From Candidatus Thiodiazotropha taylori (GTDB lineage Bacteria > Pseudomonadota > Gammaproteobacteria > Chromatiales > Chromatiaceae): a stretch of 20,287 nucleotides of DNA. Location: contig JAHRHW010000026.1 of NCBI GenBank assembly GCA_019100305.1, forward strand, positions 1 to 20,287, written 5' to 3'. The notes beneath the pieces are model-generated. The model saw only the letters and a program-made list of their open reading frames with translations, had not been told where the DNA came from and ran no database searches. This document shows, piece after piece, positions 15,515 through 20,287 of the stretch. Position numbers and translations under genes: made by a program. Numbering within the stretch: the stretch's first letter is position 1; each line of letters begins with the position of its first letter.

Positions 15515-15972
15515 GACTATTATCTTACTCAATCTTTACGCGCTACAGCATAGGAAAACCACAATCTTATTACTCTAATTTCCATCCAATGCAAAACCCA
15601 CAGCTCTCCGGATCAGCGGAATAACACACTGATTAATAGAGTATTTCCAGAGTTCATTACATTTTCTTGACTGAAAAGTGAAATCAGCATTATCAAACTT
15701 TTAGAAGCTGTGATGTGAACAGGCAATATTCTAAGTGAAAGCATTGGCATATTATTATTTACATGGGTATCATTCCGTATAGGCAAAGAAACAGACCCAT
15801 ATCCGCTCCTCATTTGATTTATCTTCAGGTCGAGAATCGGCATCCTTCGTTTCCAAGCTAACAAGCGAGGCGAAACGCCAGCGCTTTAGCGTTCAAGGTC
15901 TGTCTGGCAGGTTTACACATGGGACCGTCAGACCCTGAACAAGATCAATTTTCTGTTTAGGAATGTAAATCG
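15515..15972. other. Divergent intergenic region holding the structured leader of the RRM gene
   Basis: The 458 bases lie between the TPR gene (minus) and the RRM gene (plus). The left two thirds are AT-rich with no accepted gene; an 83-residue minus frame at 15613-15864 is not convincing. The right part (15864-15960) folds into alternative stems, entered separately. Promoters for both genes must lie here, but I could not place them with confidence. Confidence 0.5.
15874..15940 (+). promoter_or_regulatory. Structured 5' leader of the RRM gene with two competing stems
   Basis: AACGC (15874-15878) can pair with GCGTT (15889-15893), a local hairpin. GTTCAAGGTCTG (15891-15902) can pair with CAGACCCTGAAC (15929-15940), 11 of 12 positions. 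The two stems share bases 15891-15893, so they exclude each other in part. They lie 33-99 bases ahead of the start codon. The pairing is seen; a thermosensor or autoregulatory role is inference, suggested by cold-regulated leaders known for some glycine-rich RNA-binding and cold-shock genes. Confidence 0.45.
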
Positions 15973-16257
15973 ATGACTAAATTGTATGTTGGCAACCTGG
16001 CCTGGTCTGCCACAGAAGATGATATCCGGGAACTGTTTTCCGATATCGGTGAGGTGCAATCTGCTAATCTGATCCTTGACCGGGAGACCCGTCGTTCCCG
16101 TGGTTTTGCTTTTGTTGAAATGGGCCAGGCTGATGCCGAGCGCGCCATTACCGAGTTGAATGGAAAAGATTTTCAAGGCCGTAGTTTAAGAATTAATGAA
16201 GCCCAGGAAAAGCCTCGACGCAACTCTGGCGGCGGTGGTGGCGGCGGTCGCTGGTAA
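15973..16257 (+). CDS. Glycine-tailed RRM RNA-binding protein
   Basis: This 94-residue protein is a single canonical RRM (residues 1-77) plus a short Arg/Gly tail. RNP2 is LYVGNL (4-9) and RNP1 is RGFAFVEM (43-50), with the aromatic RNA-stacking residues Tyr5, Phe45 and Phe47 present. The tail RRNSGGGGGGGRW matches bacterial RRM proteins of the RbpA/Rbp type, often cold-induced, which bind single-stranded RNA. AGGA (15959-15962) stands 10 bases before the ATG. The gene is monocistronic, with its own terminator. A second, divergent RRM-like protein is encoded at 9264-9677, but the two are not similar in sequence. Confidence 0.95.
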   Translation: MTKLYVGNLAWSATEDDIRELFSDIGEVQSANLILDRETRRSRGFAFVEMGQADAERAITELNGKDFQGRSLRINEAQEKPRRNSGGGGGGGRW

Positions 16258-16301
16258 GCACCAAATTCCGAATTTATCGCTTTACAACGAAGATTCTTGA
16301 G

Positions 16302-16330
16302 AACGGTAGGCTGATACGCCTGCCGTTTTC
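16302..16330 (+). terminator. Rho-independent terminator of the RRM gene
   Basis: AACGGTAGGC (16302-16311) pairs with GCCTGCCGTT (16318-16327) over 10 bp with one G-T position and a 6-base loop; the strand continues TTTTC. It lies 45 bases after the stop codon. The T tract is short but the stem is GC-rich. Confidence 0.75.
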
Positions 16331-16345
16331 GATTGACTACTGACC

Positions 16346-16366
16346 AATCAGCCCAACTGGCTGATT
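16346..16366. repeat. Perfect 8-bp hairpin downstream of the terminator
   Basis: AATCAGCC (16346-16353) and GGCTGATT (16359-16366) pair perfectly around a 5-base loop. No T tract follows. It lies in the 279-base gap before the TIM-barrel gene and might be an operator or a secondary terminator. Confidence 0.5.
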
Positions 16367-16536
16367 GCGCTCTATTTCAACGTCCCCGGCTACTGAAGTA
16401 GGCGGGCCTAAGGCTCTCTGCTTCATAAAATAGTCCCATCCGGAATGCCATTCCATCAGGAAACGTCACTGAGATCCTGATCTCCGATTCACCCCTTTTC
16501 ACCCCTCTGTAACAGATAAGCTTTAAACTGCGCTTC

Positions 16537-17400
16537 ATGAAGCGTGAAATCCCAAGCAGGTCCATCGGACACAAAGTTGTTGATCGCAGACGCGAAGAGA
16601 TTGAGCCACTGTTCGTCAGTTGTCGACAACAAAACAGGCCCATTGAGATTGGCCTCTACTTCAACGATCCATCCTGTCATGAGTTCATAGAGACCTGGCA
16701 GGTTGAACATCAGTTGAGACTGAATACCCATCTCGATCATCGTAAGCTGAGTGTTTTCAGTCTCGATGAGCATGAAAAGCTCCCTCTGCTGCAGCGACAG
16801 ATCGAGCTCTCTCAGAGTTGGGGAGCCGACTACGGGATCAACCATCTATCCGCATTCTCTCTGAGTCGACGGGAAGCGTACCAGAGTGCTTTGATGGATA
16901 AGTTGACCGAACAACTTCATCTAATCAACAGTGTCTGCAGGAAGCATGACTTCCCAATCTATCTTGAGAACACCTATCATGACCTGAACTTCTATAAGCG
17001 GGTCTTCAAATCGATCATTGAAAACCAGTTCGACTATCTGCACTGCTGTTTCGATTTCGGCCATGCAAAGGTCTGGTCCAACCAACCGCTAGCCGAGTGG
17101 CTGGATTTCCTTGAGACGCTGAAAAACACCGGAAAGCGACTCCATTTTCATCTGCACACCAATCGGGGGCTATCCGACGAGCATCTCTCATTCATCGAGG
17201 CAGAGTGGTTGGATATCATTAAAGCGGACAGCTTCACGTTTCCGCTCAACAGCTTCGAAGCCATCGAACGGATTGATAGCCAATTTGCTGATTCGAGGAA
17301 GGTGATGGAGGTGCCAACCCATGACGCTGTTGAGAATCTGCACAAGGTCGTTGAAGAGTTCGAGCGGATCAGGCAATCGAAACAGCTGAGAAGCGCCTGA
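16537..17400 (+). CDS. Xylose-isomerase-like TIM-barrel protein
   Basis: This 287-residue protein belongs to the AP-endonuclease-2 / xylose-isomerase-like TIM-barrel superfamily, whose members are sugar isomerases, epimerases or endonuclease IV relatives. Visible pieces are EIGLYFNDP (37-45), GADYGINHLSAFSLS (96-110), the metal-ligand strand IYLENTYHD with Glu144, CCFDFGHAKVWS with Asp173 and His176, HFHLHTNRGLSDEHL (203-217), and MEVPTHD with Glu258. These positions fit a divalent metal site with a general base. The substrate cannot be told; it lacks the endonuclease IV pattern and looks like a sugar-isomerase-type enzyme. The ATG at 16537 has no good ribosome binding site, so the start is uncertain. 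It is convergent with htpX, and no sugar-metabolism genes flank it directly. Confidence 0.8.
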   Translation: MKREIPSRSIGHKVVDRRREEIEPLFVSCRQQNRPIEIGLYFNDPSCHEFIETWQVEHQLRLNTHLDHRKLSVFSLDEHEKLPLLQRQIELSQSWGADYGINHLSAFSLSRREAYQSALMDKLTEQLHLINSVCRKHDFPIYLENTYHDLNFYKRVFKSIIENQFDYLHCCFDFGHAKVWSNQPLAEWLDFLETLKNTGKRLHFHLHTNRGLSDEHLSFIEAEWLDIIKADSFTFPLNSFEAIERIDSQFADSRKVMEVPTHDAVENLHKVVEEFERIRQSKQLRSA

Positions 17401-17452
17401 TACCCACCAATCTTCAGCAGAACTGGTGCTTTAAAACCGTAGATAGACCCGA

Positions 17453-18325
17453 CTATGCCGATTCCAGCGCTGCGATACGATCCTCCAGCGGCGGGTGACT
17501 GGCGAACAGCTTCTGGACTTTTCCCGCACTGATGGCGAATGCCGCCATCTCTTCCGGCATCGGTTCCGGCTCATGGGCCTGCTGTAATCGTCTCAGGGCT
17601 GCAATCATTTTGCCTCTACCGGCCAGATCCGCACCACCCTTGTCTGCCCTGAATTCACGCCAACGGGAGAACCACATGACGATTGTCATCGCCAGAATAC
17701 CCAGCACGAACTCAGCAATTATCGAGACAATATAAAAGGCGGGTCCATAACCCCGTTCCGTCTTGAACACCACCCGATCCACAGTGTGACCGATGATTCT
17801 TGATAGAAAGACCACAAAGGTATTGACCACGCCCTGTATCAAAGAGAGGGTAACCATGTCCCCGTTGGCTACATGGCTGACTTCATGAGCCAGCACCGCC
17901 TCAACCTCGTCCCGGTTCATCTGCTGCATCAGGCCGGTGCTGACCGCAACCAGGGCATCGTTCTTGTTCCATCCGGTGGCGAAGGCATTGGGGGATGCGT
18001 GATTGAATATACCCACTTCCGGCATGCCAATACCTGCCCGCTGGGCCTGTGATTCAACAGTGGCTACCAACCAGCGTTCCACCTCATTGCCCGGAGCCTG
18101 GATAATCTGAACCCCCATGCTCCGCTTGGCCATCCATTTAGAGATGAACAGAGAGATCAGAGAGCCGGAAAAACCGATGACTGCGGAGTATACCAGCAGC
18201 GCATTGATATCCAGGTCGACCCCATTCTGCATCAGCAGACCTTCAATCCCGAGGAGTCTGAAGGTGATGCTGATCAAGGCCAGAATCGCCAGGTTGGTGC
18301 CAAGAAAGAGTGCAATCCTCATCAT
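17453..18325 (-). CDS. htpX: Membrane zinc protease HtpX
   Basis: HtpX is an inner-membrane M48 zinc metalloprotease that degrades misfolded or damaged membrane proteins, alongside FtsH. The 290 residues match the E. coli length (293). Two N-terminal membrane helices (about 5-25, 42-63) precede the catalytic domain with HEVSH (147-151) supplying two zinc ligands and Glu148. Two further helices (about 163-180, 197-218) follow, and WREFRADKGGA gives the third zinc ligand Glu224. SHPPLEDRIAALE at the end is typical. Tandem ATGs at 18325 and 18322 are both possible, with AGGA about 12 bases upstream. It stands alone, convergent with the TIM-barrel gene. In E. coli htpX responds to the Cpx envelope stress system; no Cpx site was recognised here. 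Confidence 0.96.
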   Translation of the reverse strand: MMRIALFLGTNLAILALISITFRLLGIEGLLMQNGVDLDINALLVYSAVIGFSGSLISLFISKWMAKRSMGVQIIQAPGNEVERWLVATVESQAQRAGIGMPEVGIFNHASPNAFATGWNKNDALVAVSTGLMQQMNRDEVEAVLAHEVSHVANGDMVTLSLIQGVVNTFVVFLSRIIGHTVDRVVFKTERGYGPAFYIVSIIAEFVLGILAMTIVMWFSRWREFRADKGGADLAGRGKMIAALRRLQQAHEPEPMPEEMAAFAISAGKVQKLFASHPPLEDRIAALESA

Positions 18326-18507
18326 ATCCGTTTCACGTCCTGATGGTTTTAAGCTGAAAAATTATCTATCTGAATATGGGATCATTGATAGTGATTTTCA
18401 ACTGAAGTTCCCAATGACGCAGCATTGGCTACTTTACACGCCAAAAAGAGGGTATGGATCGTTGCCTGATTTTTGAAAAGACTCTTTGCGCTACAACCGG
18501 GCAGGTT

Positions 18508-19731
18508 TCAGGCTGACATCTTGGCCTTGCTATCCGTTGCGACAGAACGCTCATCACCCTCGACTGCCTGGTAATCGATACTGATGCGATCTCCGGCGAT
18601 AGGTCGGAAAAAACCGTCCGCGAATGCCACATGATCCAGATGTTCACGATAACTGTCTATCACGGCAGGATGACAGAATTTCACCAGCCAGGTGTAGCGA
18701 TAACCGGCACTCTCCTGTACTGCATCACCGGTGAAGACCCGGCGTACACCCGGAATGGCGCCAAGTACCCGTCGACCCTCCTCCATCATATGGTTGATCT
18801 GCTGCTCATCATCGATACTGGTGTTGTAGATGATCAGATGTTCCACCGGGAGCCAGGGATCGCATTCGGCTAGAACCTCCGAGGCGCGTCCGGCGGAGCC
18901 CCAGAGTGACATGCAGCGTGCCGCCTCCTCGTGGACTGCATCACTTACCCCTTGCATCAGACCGGTATAACCCAGCAGTTGTTGATCTGTATTCCCAGCC
19001 ACGCAGGCACCGGCCGCATCGGCCAGAGCAGTGTAATAGTTGATCTTCGCAATACCATTTTCAATCAGCTTTTGATACTGCTCCTCAGAGAGTCCGGTAC
19101 CGCCATGCAGCACCAGCGGAACGGCCAGCGATTGATTGATCTGCTGCAGACGCTCGAAATCAAGATTCGGCTCCCCCTTCATGCGACCGTGGACCGTACC
19201 GATCGAGACGGCCAGAAAATCCACCCCGGTCTGCTCTACAAACTGTCTGGCCTCATCGACCGAGGTATAGATCATCTCTCCAGGATGCTGTTCTGCATCC
19301 TCACCCTCCACCCCTGGCACATAGCCAAGCTCCCCTTCCACCGGAATACCGCAAGCATGTGCCATGGAGACGACCTGGGCCGTCGTCTCCACATTGTCCT
19401 TGTACGAAGTGTGGGAGGCATCAACCATGACACCATTGCAACCCAGCCGTATCGAGTCGATGGCAGACTCAAGGCTCTCACCGTGGTCCAGGTGAATCGC
19501 CACCGGAACCGAAGCGCGTTTTGCAGCTGCCTCGGCGGCAGCCATCAACAGTTCGAAATCGTAGTGCTGGAAATGGGACTCGGCCAGGGAGAGGATTACC
19601 GGCGAGGCCGTCTGCTCGGCAGCCGCCATCACACCTGTGACAAAATCCAGGCTGACCACATCGAAGGCACCCATAGCATAACCATTGGCGTGGGCGTGGC
19701 TAAGCATCTGTTTCATATTTACCAGCGGCAC
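18508..19731 (-). CDS. Class II ketose-bisphosphate aldolase fused to a Dabb-like domain
   Basis: This 407-residue protein has two parts. Residues about 1-275 are a class II zinc aldolase (fructose-bisphosphate/GatY-KbaY type) that cleaves or joins ketose bisphosphates using dihydroxyacetone phosphate. IHLDHG gives Asp82 and zinc ligand His83. Further motifs are MVDASH (102-107), VEGELG with Glu133, IGTVHG with zinc ligand His181, and LHGGTG with zinc ligand His209. Residues about 295-390 (EHLIIYNTSIDDEQQINHMMEEG ... RYTWLVKFCHPAVIDSYREHLDHVAFADGFF) match a stress-responsive alpha/beta barrel (Dabb) domain, not part of normal aldolases. The start is a GTG at 19731: GGAG stands 7 bases upstream and PLVNMKQML is where the family begins; a TTG at 19752 is less likely. 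It is divergent from a CbbR-like regulator, which suggests a Calvin-cycle (cbbA-like) role. The aldolase part is certain; its substrate and the Dabb role are not. Confidence 0.9.
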   Translation of the reverse strand: MPLVNMKQMLSHAHANGYAMGAFDVVSLDFVTGVMAAAEQTASPVILSLAESHFQHYDFELLMAAAEAAAKRASVPVAIHLDHGESLESAIDSIRLGCNGVMVDASHTSYKDNVETTAQVVSMAHACGIPVEGELGYVPGVEGEDAEQHPGEMIYTSVDEARQFVEQTGVDFLAVSIGTVHGRMKGEPNLDFERLQQINQSLAVPLVLHGGTGLSEEQYQKLIENGIAKINYYTALADAAGACVAGNTDQQLLGYTGLMQGVSDAVHEEAARCMSLWGSAGRASEVLAECDPWLPVEHLIIYNTSIDDEQQINHMMEEGRRVLGAIPGVRRVFTGDAVQESAGYRYTWLVKFCHPAVIDSYREHLDHVAFADGFFRPIAGDRISIDYQAVEGDERSVATDSKAKMSA

Positions 19732-19808
19732 AGAATCTCTCCTTATTCCCAAAAGTGGTGTTTTGGCGGATAACGCTTTTCCCCGGCAACTTTACGCCTG
19801 CTTAACTG

Positions 19809-19832
19809 TTAGGTTAATTTAAATTAAACTAA
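19809..19832. promoter_or_regulatory. AT-rich dyad, candidate CbbR/LysR operator
   Basis: TTAGGTTAATTT (19809-19820) and AAATTAAACTAA (19821-19832) are inverted copies at 11 of 12 positions. The core TTAATTTAAATTAA (19814-19827) is a perfect palindrome with the TTA-N8-TAA form close to that reported for CbbR sites. It lies in the 127-base gap between the divergent aldolase and LysR-type genes, where LysR regulators usually bind. The dyad is seen; binding is inferred. Confidence 0.55.
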
Positions 19833-19858
19833 TATTTTGTTATATTTTGGTAAAACAA

Positions 19859-20287
19859 TTGATCAGGCGATTAACACTCCATCAGCTGACCATATTCGCG
19901 GCCCTCGCGCAGCACGGAAATATGACCCGGGCTGCCAAAGCGCTGCACATGAGCACCCCGGCCCTGTCGATTCAGATCAAGCAGATGTCGGATGCGATCG
20001 GCATGCCGCTGCATGAGCAGATCGGCCGGAAACTCTATCTGACCGATGCAGGCAGACGGGTCGAAGAGGCCGCCCGTGATATTCTGAAACGGTTGGAGGC
20101 ACTGGGCTCGGAGGTCGCTGAACTGCAGGGACTGGAGCAAGGCAGACTCAGACTCTCCATCATCACCACCGCCAAATACTTTGTACCCAAGTTACTGGGT
20201 TCATTTTGCCAACTCCATCCCGCGATCGAAGTCTCCCTGGACGTTGCGAATCGGGATCAGTGTCTGAATCGTCTGGAACGAAATCTC
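19859..20287 (+). CDS. LysR-family regulator, CbbR-like, C-terminus beyond window
   Basis: This is the N-terminal 143 residues of a LysR-type transcription factor. LTLHQLTIFAALAQHGNMTRAAKALHMSTPALSIQIKQMSDAIGMPLHEQIGRKLYLTDAGR is the winged helix-turn-helix. LRLSIITTAKYFVPKLLGSFCQLHPAIEVSLDVANRD opens the effector-binding domain; TAKYFVPKLL is characteristic of CbbR, activator of Calvin-cycle genes. The best start I see is the TTG at 19859 (reading MIRRLTLHQ); an in-frame stop at 19820 limits it, there is no ATG before the conserved region, and no clear ribosome binding site. It is divergent from the aldolase gene, the usual LysR layout. The symbol is left blank because the effector domain is cut by the edge and only its start supports CbbR. 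Confidence 0.85.
   Translation, partial: MIRRLTLHQLTIFAALAQHGNMTRAAKALHMSTPALSIQIKQMSDAIGMPLHEQIGRKLYLTDAGRRVEEAARDILKRLEALGSEVAELQGLEQGRLRLSIITTAKYFVPKLLGSFCQLHPAIEVSLDVANRDQCLNRLERNL

Noticed and set aside
15613..15864. 83-residue minus frame in the RRM gene's upstream region
   Set aside because: No recognisable family and no good start signal.
18931..19773. Plus-strand frame of 280 residues
   Set aside because: Antisense to the aldolase gene; His/Leu-rich shadow translation with no recognisable motif.

Overview
The window reads as chromosomal DNA of a gammaproteobacterium, possibly an autotrophic (sulfur-oxidizing, Chromatiales-like) one. This rests on the gene families seen (a YceF-type Maf protein, HtpX, YheT, a QseBC-like two-component pair, the OadGA decarboxylase) and on a CbbR-like LysR regulator divergent from a class II aldolase, an arrangement typical of Calvin-cycle loci. 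Base composition is mid-range and even. There is no tRNA, rRNA, CRISPR array, insertion sequence or phage gene. The taxonomic placement is inference.

Left part (1-4330): an oadG-oadA operon on the minus strand, running off the left edge, has a candidate promoter whose -35 lies inside a perfect inverted repeat. Divergent from it is yceF (m7GTP pyrophosphatase). An HDOD-domain signalling protein follows on the minus strand, then about 740 bp of AT-rich DNA without a convincing gene.

Centre-left (4335-9680): a large, oddly built protein combines a receiver domain, a GGDEF-like domain lacking the catalytic residues, a long coiled coil and one membrane segment. It is convergent with a minus-strand group: a YugP-like membrane zinc peptidase followed by an exported DUF2914 protein. 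Then come a small helix-hairpin-helix protein (DUF4332-like) with a strong hairpin terminator and a divergent RRM-like protein with an Arg-rich tail.

Centre (9690-12550): a 20-bp-arm inverted repeat and a clear -10 box precede a stand-alone LON-domain protein, followed closely by a YheT-type hydrolase. Next is an unrecognised 234-residue protein with hints of a kinase-like fold. It is convergent with a minus-strand set of TPR exported protein, OmpR-type response regulator and HAMP histidine kinase.

Right part (15515-20287): a structured leader precedes a canonical glycine-tailed RRM protein with a rho-independent terminator. A TIM-barrel (xylose-isomerase-like) protein is convergent with htpX. 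Finally a minus-strand class II aldolase carries a C-terminal Dabb-like domain, and a LysR/CbbR-like regulator diverges from it across an AT-rich dyad that looks like its operator.

The best candidates for something new are the aldolase-Dabb fusion under a CbbR-like regulator, the REC / dead-GGDEF / coiled-coil / membrane protein, the possible atypical kinase, and the switch-like leader of the RRM gene. No multi-gene system of an obviously new type is visible.
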